In this document: piece by piece, positions 25,744 to 33,945 of the stretch | Position numbering within the stretch: the stretch's first letter is position 1 | Layout: the number at the start of each line of letters is the position of its first letter | NCBI RefSeq assembly: GCF_004101245.1 | Contig: NZ_SCIN01000001.1 | Coordinates: 200,784-264,783 of the forward strand | Direction: 5' to 3' | Source of the DNA: Sphingomonas sp. UV9 | Lineage (GTDB): Bacteria; Pseudomonadota; Alphaproteobacteria; Sphingomonadales; Sphingomonadaceae | DNA length: 64,000 bases | The notes under the pieces: generated by a model | Seen by the model: only the letters and a program-made list of their open reading frames with translations | What the model was told of the DNA's origin: nothing | Databases searched by the model: none | Made by a program: the position numbers and the translations under genes

Positions 25744-27636
25744 TTATCGGAGCAGTGCAGCGTCCGCCCAGATCGCCGGCTGGGGCGCCGCCGCACTGCT
25801 GCCCCGTGCAACCAGTTCCACGATCCGCACACCCGCGACCTTTGCCTCAAGCGGCGCCGCGGTGTCGCCGAACGCCATCGGGCGCGATTTCGCGAGCAGG
25901 CGACCGTCGCCCCAGACCTCGAACACCGTGGTGCCGGAGCGCGGCTGGCCGGAATCGTTGATGCCGACCTTGGCGGCGAACCGCGCGTAACCCTGGTTGC
26001 GGACTTCGAGGCGGGAGTTGGCGAGCACGCCGATCCCGGTGTCGAAGTCGGTGCCGGCCACTCGCAACAGCTTGCCATAGGGGGCGCGGTCCGCTTCGGC
26101 GCCGCCCCAGCCGCCATATTGCGGGTGCTCGCCGCCGCCGCGCGTGCCGGTCCACGGCGTAATCGACTGGTAGATGGTCGGGTCCGGTTGCGGCACCACG
26201 ACCCCGTCGACGGCAGGATTGACGCGACCGGTCTGCTCCGAAAGGTACAGCCCGCCGGGCAGGCGCCGCGTGCCGGTCGCGCGGAAGATCAGCGTCTCGT
26301 GCGGCGCGAGCGTCACCGCGATTTCCTTGCGGAAGCTCTGGTCCTTCTTGGTCCAGAGGTCCTTCAGGCGGACGTCGGCGGTCGGCAGCATCTTGAGCTG
26401 CTCGGCGGTCAGCACGGCCTTGGCGGGCGAGGCTGTACGGTTGAACAGTGCGACGCCCTTGCTGCCGTCGGCGAGTGTCTTGACGAAGATCTGCACCTCG
26501 CCGGACTCATAGGCGAGCACCGCCTGGTTGCCGGCCGGATCCTGGTTGAGCGCCACGATGTCCGCATTGCCGAAGATCGCGAGCAGGTCCGGCGTAAGCT
26601 TGCGCAGGTCGTAGCCGATGATCAGCGGCGAATTGACCATCGCCCATAGCGAGAAATGCGAGCGCGCCTCGGTCCGGTGCGCCGCGTCGAAATCGCCGGT
26701 GCCGACGAACAGCATGTCGGGGTCGTTCCACGATCCGGGATGCGCATAGAGCGCGCGGTGCGTCACGGTGTCGAGATTGGTCAGCATCCGCGGCCAGACC
26801 GGCTGGATGTCGTCGCTGGTGCGCGAGGTGTTGCCGACGTCCTTGCCCCAGGCGCGCACGTCGCCCGCGCCCCACAGGCATAGCGAATAGACGTAGGGGC
26901 GGTCTTTGGCGTACGTGTGCAGTGCGGTGTGGACCTGTTCGTAGAGGCGGCGGATACCGGCCACGTCCGAACCGCCGAGCGACTGCATGTCGACCAGCGG
27001 CGTCAGCGCGCGGTACAGGCCCGACTTCACGCGCGGGGCGTCTGCCGGAAGGCCGCGCGCGCCGCAGCCGTCGACCTTGATGAAGTCGAAATTCCAGTCG
27101 GCGAAGAACAGCGCGATGTCCTGGTCGACATGACCGTAGAGCCCGACCTCGCGCTCCGCGACGCTACCCTCGGGCTGGTTCTTGAAATCGGGCGTGTAGA
27201 TCTGGCCGCAGCTGTTGCGGCCGATGTCCGAATAGATGCCCGCCTTCAGCCCCATTGCATGGAGGCGGTCGGTGAGCGGTCGGAAGCTGGTGTCGGCACC
27301 GGTCGCGGCAGAGGGGAAGTGGCTGGTGCGGATCATCAACCGGCCGTCCGGCTGGCGCCGCTTCAACCACCAGCCATCGTCGATGTTGACGTAGCGATAG
27401 CCGATATCGCGCAGCCTGGTATCGACCAGCGCCTGGGCGGAGGCGAGCACCTTTTCCTCGTCGACGTCGCTGTTGAAGGCGTTCCACGAGTTCCAGCCCA
27501 TCGGCGGCACCGGGGCGGAGCCGTCGGTATTGGCGCTCCACTTGCCGGTCGGCGTCAGCGGGTCGGCAGTGGCTGCGAGCGGACCACACATTGCGGCCAG
27601 CGCCACGCCGATCATCATCCAGGGGGTACGCTTCAC
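25744..27636 (-). CDS. GH27 alpha-galactosidase / beta-L-arabinopyranosidase with NPCBM-type C-terminus
   Basis: A 630-residue secreted glycosidase. The signal (VKRTPWMMIGVALAAMCGPL) is followed by the GH27 barrel with PPMGWNSWNAF, YVNIDDGWW, the nucleophile Asp189 in FIKVDGCG and the acid/base Asp276 in RTSDDIQPVW. After an all-beta domain (about 390-470) comes an NPCBM-like module (about 485-630; RVAGTDFDTGIGVLANSRLE, VFEVWGDGRL). It removes alpha-galactose or the stereochemically equivalent beta-L-arabinopyranose. The GTG start at 27636 overlaps the GH3 stop (GTGA), so translation is coupled to GH3. Confidence 0.93.
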   Translation of the reverse strand: MKRTPWMMIGVALAAMCGPLAATADPLTPTGKWSANTDGSAPVPPMGWNSWNAFNSDVDEEKVLASAQALVDTRLRDIGYRYVNIDDGWWLKRRQPDGRLMIRTSHFPSAATGADTSFRPLTDRLHAMGLKAGIYSDIGRNSCGQIYTPDFKNQPEGSVAEREVGLYGHVDQDIALFFADWNFDFIKVDGCGARGLPADAPRVKSGLYRALTPLVDMQSLGGSDVAGIRRLYEQVHTALHTYAKDRPYVYSLCLWGAGDVRAWGKDVGNTSRTSDDIQPVWPRMLTNLDTVTHRALYAHPGSWNDPDMLFVGTGDFDAAHRTEARSHFSLWAMVNSPLIIGYDLRKLTPDLLAIFGNADIVALNQDPAGNQAVLAYESGEVQIFVKTLADGSKGVALFNRTASPAKAVLTAEQLKMLPTADVRLKDLWTKKDQSFRKEIAVTLAPHETLIFRATGTRRLPGGLYLSEQTGRVNPAVDGVVVPQPDPTIYQSITPWTGTRGGGEHPQYGGWGGAEADRAPYGKLLRVAGTDFDTGIGVLANSRLEVRNQGYARFAAKVGINDSGQPRSGTTVFEVWGDGRLLAKSRPMAFGDTAAPLEAKVAGVRIVELVARGSSAAAPQPAIWADAALLR

Positions 27637-30305
27637 TTCGGCAATTCTTTCGACTGGCGGGCGGTGAAGCGTACGGATTGGCCCGCTGCGCCGGTTCCGG
27701 GCTGGCCCGATCCCACGGTGACGCGGTAGCGGCCCGCGGCGACCGAGCGCGTGCCATCGACGGCCACCGAACTCAGATCGCGCGGGGACAGGTCGAAGGT
27801 CACGGTGCGCGCCTCGCCGGGGCGCAGTGCGACGCGCTGGAACCCCCGCAGTGCGACCCGCGGCGTGCCCGGCCGGTCGGGGAAGTTCAGGTAAAGCTGC
27901 GCGACCTCTTCGCCCGGACGGTCGCCCTGGTTGGTAAGCCGGGTGGTAACGCGGATGCCGGTCCCGGCACCGCCACGTCCGGGCGTCACGGTCGGCGTCG
28001 TATAGCCGAACCGCGTGTAGCTGAGCCCGTGGCCGAACGGATAGACCGGCGTTCCCGCGAAGTAGCGATAGGTGCGGCCCTTCATCGCGTAATCGCCGAA
28101 CGGCGGCAGGTCCGCGACGCTGCGGTAGAAGGTGAGGGGCAGGCGGCCCGACGGGTTGGTCCGCCCGGTGAGGATATTGGCGGCAGCCGTGCCCCCGGTC
28201 TCGCCCGGATACCACGCCTCCAGCACGGCGGCGGCGTTGTCCTTCGCCCAGGCGAGGTTGATCGGGCTGCCGTTCATCGCGACCAGCACGATCGGCTTGC
28301 CGGTGGCCTTCGCCTGGTCGAGCATCGCGATCTGGTCTGCGGGCAGGTCGAGCGTGGTCTTGTCGCCACCTGCGAAGCCCGGCACCGTCACCCCGGTTTC
28401 CTCCGCTTCGAGATCGGAGGTAAGGCCGACGACCGCGACCAGCACGTCCGCCGCGGCCGCTGCACGACGCAGCTCGGCGGCGGGCGAGCCGGACACGCGC
28501 TTCCACACCAGATCGATACCGGTGCCCTCGGCGCGGATCGCGTAACGTCGTCCGCCTTCGAGCTTCAGCGTCGTCATGCCGGGCAGGTCGTTCCAGCGCG
28601 CCTTGCGCCGGTCGGCGATCATCTTGCCGTCGAGCGTCAGCGTCCCACCCGAGCCCGACAGGCCGACGCGGTAGGTGCCGCTTTCCGGTGGGACGAGGAA
28701 GCCGGTCCATTCGGTGCGGTGGACGTCGGTGACGCGCGCGAGATCGAGGTTGCGATCGCCGACGTCGGGCTCGATGCGCGTGACGACCGGCTGGGCCTGA
28801 TACTCGGCCGCAGCGACAAGCTTCTCGCGCGTGCCCGGCGCATATTGCGTGGGCATCGGCGTCGTCGGATTGAAATAGCGCGCGAGCAGGCCGGGCTTGC
28901 CATCGGGCGTGAGCAGCGCGGAGGTCGGCACGCGGTCGCCGTCCGTGACGGACTCGCCGAACGGCACGAGCGTGACCTGACCCGCGCCCAGCGCAGTCCG
29001 CAGCCCTTCGAGCACCGATACCGGCTGGCCCGACAACGGGGACGAGTAATTGCCGCGTAACACCCGCGTCGCGTCGCCGAGCGGCCCGATCACGGCGAGC
29101 TTCAGGCCGGGCTTGAGCGGCAGGACGCCATCGTTCTTGAGCAGCACCATCGATCGTTCGGCCGCGGCGAGGGCGAGGCGACGATGCTCGGGCGCACCGA
29201 TCACGCTGGTCGGCAGTGCCTTGGGGGCGCCGGCCAGTCCGGGCAGATCGCCGGTCCGGTAGCGTGCGGCGAAAAGGCGGACGAGGCTCCGATCGACATC
29301 GGCTGGCGTGATCAGATCGCGTTGCAATGCCTCGCGGTACCGGGTTTCCAGGCCCGCGGTGTCGCCCAGGGTCTCGCCATTGCACTCGTTGTCGACGCCC
29401 GCGCGCATCGCCGCGGCGACCGCGGCGGCGCTGTCGGGGGCGTATTTATGGTTGTCGGCGATGTCCTTCACCGCGTCGCAATCGGATACGACATAGCCCT
29501 TGAAACCCCACGCCCCGCGCAGATGCTCCTTCAACAACAGGTCGCTGGCGCAGGCGGGTTGGCCGTCGATGCGGTTGTACGCGCACATCACCGACGCCGC
29601 GCGCCCGTCGACCAAGGCCGCGCGGAAGGCGGGGAGGTAGGTATCCTCCAGGTCGTGCGCCGAGACGAAGACGTTGGCAGAATGCCGCGTTCCCTCGGGG
29701 CCGCTGTGGACCGCGAAGTGCTTGGGCGTGGCGATGACCTGCGGGCGATCGGGATTGGGGCCCTGCATCCCGCGAACGAAGGCGACCCCCATCGACGCGG
29801 TCAGGAACGGATCCTCGCCATAGGTCTCCTGCCCGCGCCCCCAGCGCGGATCGCGGAAGATGTTGATGTTGGGCGACCAGGTGTCGAGCCCCGTGCCGAT
29901 ATGCCCGTTCCTGCCGGTCTCGCGGCCGAGCGTATGGAGCCCGCGCACCTCTTTACTGATCGCCCCTGCGACGTCCTGGACGATCGGTGCGTCGAAGGTC
30001 GCGGCAAGGCCGATCGGCTCGGGGAAATTGGTGGTCGCGAGCGGGCCGAGCGCGCCGTGCAGCGACTCGGTCCACCAGTTATACGCGGGTACGCCGAGCC
30101 GCGGGATGGCGGGCGCGACGTTGAGCAACTGCGGTAGCTTCTCGTCGAGCGTCATCCGGGCGACGATCGCGCGGGCCATCCGTTCGGCGGGATCGGTTTC
30201 GCTCTGCCGGGGCGGCGGGGCGGCAGGTTCGCGGGCGAGCACTGGCGAAAATGCGAGCACGAGCCCCGCCGTCGCGAGCGCTCTCGCCTTCATGATCCTG
30301 CGCAT
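27633..30305 (-). CDS. GH3 beta-glycosidase (beta-xylosidase-like) with PA14 insert
   Basis: About 890 residues with signal peptide (MKARALATAGLVLAFSPVLA). Order of domains: GH3 barrel (about 40-320, YNWWTESLHGA, nucleophile Asp275 in GYVVSDCDAV), alpha/beta sandwich (about 340-640) interrupted by a PA14 module (about 440-590; LLARYFNP, TGFLVPPESGTYRVGLSG), and an FnIII-like domain (about 735-860). The SDCDAV wording is that of beta-xylosidases. PA14 inserts shape the active site toward longer oligosaccharides. I prefer the ATG at 30305, which has GGGGGATAG ahead; an ATG at 30293 is also possible. It lies 63 bases after the SASA esterase in the same operon. Confidence 0.94.
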   Translation of the reverse strand: MRRIMKARALATAGLVLAFSPVLAREPAAPPPRQSETDPAERMARAIVARMTLDEKLPQLLNVAPAIPRLGVPAYNWWTESLHGALGPLATTNFPEPIGLAATFDAPIVQDVAGAISKEVRGLHTLGRETGRNGHIGTGLDTWSPNINIFRDPRWGRGQETYGEDPFLTASMGVAFVRGMQGPNPDRPQVIATPKHFAVHSGPEGTRHSANVFVSAHDLEDTYLPAFRAALVDGRAASVMCAYNRIDGQPACASDLLLKEHLRGAWGFKGYVVSDCDAVKDIADNHKYAPDSAAAVAAAMRAGVDNECNGETLGDTAGLETRYREALQRDLITPADVDRSLVRLFAARYRTGDLPGLAGAPKALPTSVIGAPEHRRLALAAAERSMVLLKNDGVLPLKPGLKLAVIGPLGDATRVLRGNYSSPLSGQPVSVLEGLRTALGAGQVTLVPFGESVTDGDRVPTSALLTPDGKPGLLARYFNPTTPMPTQYAPGTREKLVAAAEYQAQPVVTRIEPDVGDRNLDLARVTDVHRTEWTGFLVPPESGTYRVGLSGSGGTLTLDGKMIADRRKARWNDLPGMTTLKLEGGRRYAIRAEGTGIDLVWKRVSGSPAAELRRAAAAADVLVAVVGLTSDLEAEETGVTVPGFAGGDKTTLDLPADQIAMLDQAKATGKPIVLVAMNGSPINLAWAKDNAAAVLEAWYPGETGGTAAANILTGRTNPSGRLPLTFYRSVADLPPFGDYAMKGRTYRYFAGTPVYPFGHGLSYTRFGYTTPTVTPGRGGAGTGIRVTTRLTNQGDRPGEEVAQLYLNFPDRPGTPRVALRGFQRVALRPGEARTVTFDLSPRDLSSVAVDGTRSVAAGRYRVTVGSGQPGTGAAGQSVRFTARQSKELPK

Positions 30306-30368
30306 CGTCACTATCCCCCGTTGCGGCACGCGCGAGCGGCCATTCTTGTTCTTCGTACCCGTTCGGGC

Positions 30369-32321
30369 CTATCGACCCGGCGCGACCGGCACCTCGAACG
30401 TGCCGACCGGCAGCGGTGCGTCGTCGGCGAGGTTGGTCGCGGGCGCGTCGGCCCAGGCGTAGCGGACGCGAGTGGCAGGTTGGCCGTCGCCGGGCAGGGT
30501 TACGGTCGATCCGGAAACCCGGCCGGCGGCATAGCGGCAGGTGCCGACCGTGGATCCGCACAGCTCGAAGCCGATTGCCTGCGCCGAACTCCGGGCATGC
30601 AGCGCGCCCGTCACGCCGGTGAACCGGACCGTGACGCTGCCATCCGGCGCGCGCCGCGCATCGGCGACCGCCGGGCCAGACGGCGCGATCCTCTCCCCGT
30701 ACACCGCGGCGCGCATGACCCGGGCGAGCCTTTGGCCGACCTCGTGCTTCTCGCCGGGGTGGATGTCGAGCGCATCGCCCAGGTCGAGCGCGACGGCGAT
30801 GCCGGCATGCGGGTCGGCCGCCGCCACGCGTCGTTGGGCGTCGCGGACGTCACCCCAGCCGCTCTCGCTCGGCGCGATCGCCGGGCTGCCGTAATTGGCA
30901 AGCTGGACGATCGCGAAGCCGGTCTGGGGCGTCCCGAAACGGCGGCGCCAGTCGGCGATCAGCGCCGTCATCCGGCGATCGTACCCGGGGATGCCGGTGT
31001 CGGATTCGCCCTGATACCAGGCCATGCCGGCAAATTTCGTGCTGCCGAGCGGCGCGATCATCGCGTTGTACAGCGTGCCGGCGCCGTTGATGTCGTCCCA
31101 CGGCACGCGCGGTGCCGCGCCCGCAAGCCGCTTGGCGATCGCATAGCGCCAGCCGGTGCCGAGCGGCACGCTGGTCCCGTCGGCGAACGACAGCCGCATC
31201 GAATCCGCCGGGCCGGTCATGCCGCCATACGCGTAGACGTCGTCGTCGTTGACGGTGATGACATTGCGTCCGGTCTTCAGGCTACCGGCCGGCAAGGCGT
31301 AGACGCGCGGTTGCGAGGCGAGGCTGCTGCCGCCGACGCCCACGCCGTTGACCCAGGTGCGATCGGCGTCGTCGACCATGCCCAGCACCAGGGTAGCAGG
31401 GCCGCGCGCCTGTTCGGCGGTCAGCTGCACCTCGTGCTGGTACCAGAGCATGCCGTTGTAACTGGCGAGTTCGGGCACGCCCCAGGTTTCGAAATTGGTC
31501 ATCGCGGGGACGGGACGCCAATCGAGCGCGGCATCCGGCTGCCAGGGCTCGCGACCCGCTGCATCGCCGGACCCTGCGCGCCACCAGCGTTCCCAAAGGG
31601 CCGATGCCTGTCGGTTGGCGGCGGCAGGATCGCGGGCATAGAGCGCGAGGAGGTCGGCGGGATCGCCCAACCCGGCCCGACGGAGCGCGACGTCGCTCAT
31701 CCACGCGCTGATCCGCGATCCGCCCCAGCTCGAATGCACCGCTCCGATCGGGACGCCCGACGTTCGGCGCAGCGCCTGGACCATGTAGAAGCACGCCGCC
31801 GAGAAGCCGGGCGCCGTGGTCGGGCCGGATACCGCCCAGGCGGGCTGTTGGGCAAACCGCGAGACGGGGGCGGCTGCGGAAACCTTCTCGACGGTCAATA
31901 GCCGGAGCTTGTCGTCGACCTCCGGATGCGCATCGGGAAACAGGCCTTGTCCCTGATCGACGCGGAGCTCCATGTTGCTTTGGCCCGAGCACAGGAACAC
32001 GTCGCCGACCAGGATATCGCGCAGCACCGCAGCGCCGCTCGGAGCGGCGATCGTCAAATCGTAGGGCCCGCCGGCGGGGAGGGCGGGCAGGCTCGCCGAA
32101 AAGCTGCCGGTGCGGTCGGCCTTGGCGGTGACGCTGCGCCCGGCCAGCGTTATCATCACGGTTTCGCCCGCCGCCGCCTGTCCGGTCAGGACGATCGGCT
32201 GGCCGCGCAGGATCACCGCGTGATCGCCGAGGATCCCGTCGAGGCGCGGTGCTGCAGAGGCGGCGGTCGCGCCGATCGTGAAGAAGGCACCCAAGGCCAG
32301 GCGCGCTGTGACGGTCCGCAT
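30369..32321 (-). CDS. SGNH (SASA) carbohydrate acetylesterase, CE20-like
   Basis: A 650-residue secreted esterase usually annotated sialate O-acetylesterase. Signal peptide about 1-23; nucleophile Ser115 in CSGQSNMEL; WYQGESD block; catalytic Asp/His in DLGDALDIHPGEKHEVG. Between the split catalytic halves lies an inserted galactose-binding-like domain (about 290-390; LVLGMVDDADRTWVNGVGVG). This split architecture matches CE20, described from a Xanthomonas xyloglucan locus as a xyloglucan acetylesterase. With GH95, GH27 and GH3 close by, acetylated hemicellulose is a far better substrate guess than sialic acid. Confidence 0.85.
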   Translation of the reverse strand: MRTVTARLALGAFFTIGATAASAAPRLDGILGDHAVILRGQPIVLTGQAAAGETVMITLAGRSVTAKADRTGSFSASLPALPAGGPYDLTIAAPSGAAVLRDILVGDVFLCSGQSNMELRVDQGQGLFPDAHPEVDDKLRLLTVEKVSAAAPVSRFAQQPAWAVSGPTTAPGFSAACFYMVQALRRTSGVPIGAVHSSWGGSRISAWMSDVALRRAGLGDPADLLALYARDPAAANRQASALWERWWRAGSGDAAGREPWQPDAALDWRPVPAMTNFETWGVPELASYNGMLWYQHEVQLTAEQARGPATLVLGMVDDADRTWVNGVGVGGSSLASQPRVYALPAGSLKTGRNVITVNDDDVYAYGGMTGPADSMRLSFADGTSVPLGTGWRYAIAKRLAGAAPRVPWDDINGAGTLYNAMIAPLGSTKFAGMAWYQGESDTGIPGYDRRMTALIADWRRRFGTPQTGFAIVQLANYGSPAIAPSESGWGDVRDAQRRVAAADPHAGIAVALDLGDALDIHPGEKHEVGQRLARVMRAAVYGERIAPSGPAVADARRAPDGSVTVRFTGVTGALHARSSAQAIGFELCGSTVGTCRYAAGRVSGSTVTLPGDGQPATRVRYAWADAPATNLADDAPLPVGTFEVPVAPGR

Positions 32322-32340
32322 GTATCTGTTCCCCTGACGG

Positions 32341-33882
32341 CTAGAGCGACTGAAGGCCGTGCCGCTTGATCCGGTCGATCAGATCGCGGTGCCCCGGCAG
32401 GCTGCTCACCAGCCGCTGCGTCTGCGCCTGGTTGTCGTGCCGCGCGCGCCGTGCGAGCGCGACGTCGCCATCGATCGTCCCGGGCATCACCGCGGTCCGC
32501 GCGCCCATGCCGTACAGGACATATTGATAGCTGGCCGACGGGAAGACCTCCTCCGCGCGATCGAACTCGTCATGGACCCAGGGCGACTGGAACCGCCACA
32601 ATTCCATCAGGCCCATCAGGCGATCGGGGATCGATTCCGGCCGGACATTGTCGCGCCAGAAATCGGTGTCGGTGCGCTTGGTCAGCGCATAATGCAGCTT
32701 GAGGAAGTCGATGATCCGGCCCCAGCGGTAGCTGGTCGTGTCGTTGAAGCGGCGCGCGACGACGTCCATCACCTCGCGGCAGGCGGGCATCTGTTCGGCG
32801 ATCATCTTCGCCGACAGCTCGATCAGGACGATCGCGGACGCCTCGAGCGGTTCGAGGAATCCCGCGGCGAGCCCGACAGCGACGCAGTTCCGCACCCAGA
32901 ACTGCTCGCGGTGACCGGCGCGGATCGCGAGACGCCGCGCGGTCAGGTCGCGCGCGGCAGGGCCGATATAGTCGCGCAACTCCTGCTCGGCGGCATCCGC
33001 GCTGATATGGCTGCTGGAAAAGACATGGCCGACGCCGCGTCGCGTCGGCAGGCCGATATCCCAGATCCAGCCGGCCGATTGCGCGGTCGAGATCGTGTGG
33101 CTCGCGATCGGATCGTCGGGCAGGTCGTACGGCACCTGCATCGCCAGCGCCGTGTCGCAGAACAGGACGTCGGTGCAGCTGCGGAACGGCACCTTCATCG
33201 CGCCCCCGATCAGAAGCGCGGCAAAGCCGGTGCAGTCGACGAACAGGTCGCCCGCGATCGAGATTCCCTGCTCGGTATCGAGGCTCGCGATATCGCCGCT
33301 CTCGTCGAGCCGGACCTCGGTAACGTCGGCCTTCACATGGCGGACGCCGAGCGTGTCGCAGCAATGCCGCTGGAGGAAGTGCGAGAATTTGCCCGCGTCG
33401 AGGTGATAGGCGTAGTTCGCATGGCCGTCATATTCGGGCGTCGCGATTGTCTTGGGACCGAGCCCTTCGTCGCAGATCCGACCCTGCGGCGTAACCGTGT
33501 CGCAGAACGTCGTGCCGCCCTCGTCCGCCAGCCAGTGCGGCGCCAGGTTCACTTGGCCGAACTGCTGCGGGAGCATCAATGGATGGTAATAGCCGTCGTC
33601 CGGGGTGCCCGTGGTCCAGCGATTGAACCGTGCGCCCTGCTTGAACGACGCATCGCATTGCCGGAAGAGTTCGGTCTCCGACACGCCCATGCGCTTCAGC
33701 GTGGTGCGCAGCGTCGGCCAGGTCCCTTCGCCGACGCCGATCGTCGGCACGTTGGGCGATTCGACCAGGGTCACCGTGAAGCCGTGCTGGCGGCGCGCCT
33801 GATGCTTGGCCGCGATGACGCCTGCGGTCAGCCACCCTGCGGTGCCGCCACCGACGATAACGATATTCTGAATTTCGTGCAT
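32341..33882 (-). CDS. Flavin-dependent halogenase-like protein of carbohydrate/TonB loci
   Basis: A 513-residue member of the tryptophan-halogenase family. It has the FAD site GGGTAGW (11-17), GVGEGTWP (49-56) and the catalytic lysine at 81 in ASFKQGARF, which carries the hypohalous intermediate in PrnA/RebH. GFLEPLEAS lies further on. The WxWxIP motif, which blocks monooxygenation, is W272-I-W274-D-I276-G277, so proline is replaced by glycine. Halide and substrate are unknown; there is no reason to call the substrate free tryptophan. Its stop lies 19 bases before the SASA esterase start, giving an operon of halogenase, CE20-like, GH3 and GH27. It follows TonB receptor 2 across a hairpin. 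Confidence 0.9.
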   Translation of the reverse strand: MHEIQNIVIVGGGTAGWLTAGVIAAKHQARRQHGFTVTLVESPNVPTIGVGEGTWPTLRTTLKRMGVSETELFRQCDASFKQGARFNRWTTGTPDDGYYHPLMLPQQFGQVNLAPHWLADEGGTTFCDTVTPQGRICDEGLGPKTIATPEYDGHANYAYHLDAGKFSHFLQRHCCDTLGVRHVKADVTEVRLDESGDIASLDTEQGISIAGDLFVDCTGFAALLIGGAMKVPFRSCTDVLFCDTALAMQVPYDLPDDPIASHTISTAQSAGWIWDIGLPTRRGVGHVFSSSHISADAAEQELRDYIGPAARDLTARRLAIRAGHREQFWVRNCVAVGLAAGFLEPLEASAIVLIELSAKMIAEQMPACREVMDVVARRFNDTTSYRWGRIIDFLKLHYALTKRTDTDFWRDNVRPESIPDRLMGLMELWRFQSPWVHDEFDRAEEVFPSASYQYVLYGMGARTAVMPGTIDGDVALARRARHDNQAQTQRLVSSLPGHRDLIDRIKRHGLQSL

Positions 33883-33903
33883 GGTGCAGCGTAATCGAAA
33901 AGA

Positions 33904-33932
33904 GGCGGAGCACGAACAGGTCGTGCTCCGCC
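33904..33932. terminator. 12-bp perfect hairpin between receptor 2 and the halogenase
   Basis: GGCGGAGCACGA (33904-33915), loop ACAGG, then the exact complement (33921-33932). It lies 14 bases past the receptor stop and ahead of the halogenase on the same strand. With no T-run it may act as a partial terminator or an mRNA stabiliser. Confidence 0.75.
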
Positions 33933-33945
33933 AGGGGGGAGGGGG

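Noticed and set aside
27637..29385. Upstream extension of the GH27 reading frame to a 1213-codon protein
   Set aside because: The extension is antisense-free but lies inside the GH3 gene in another frame and is Arg-rich; GTG at 27636 gives a proper signal peptide and coupling.
30369..32321. Sialic acid O-acetylesterase
   Set aside because: No sialic acid catabolic genes are nearby; the split fold and neighbours favour a hemicellulose esterase.
32341..33882. Tryptophan halogenase of an antibiotic pathway
   Set aside because: No NRPS, PKS or other secondary-metabolite genes are present; the neighbours are carbohydrate enzymes and a TonB receptor.
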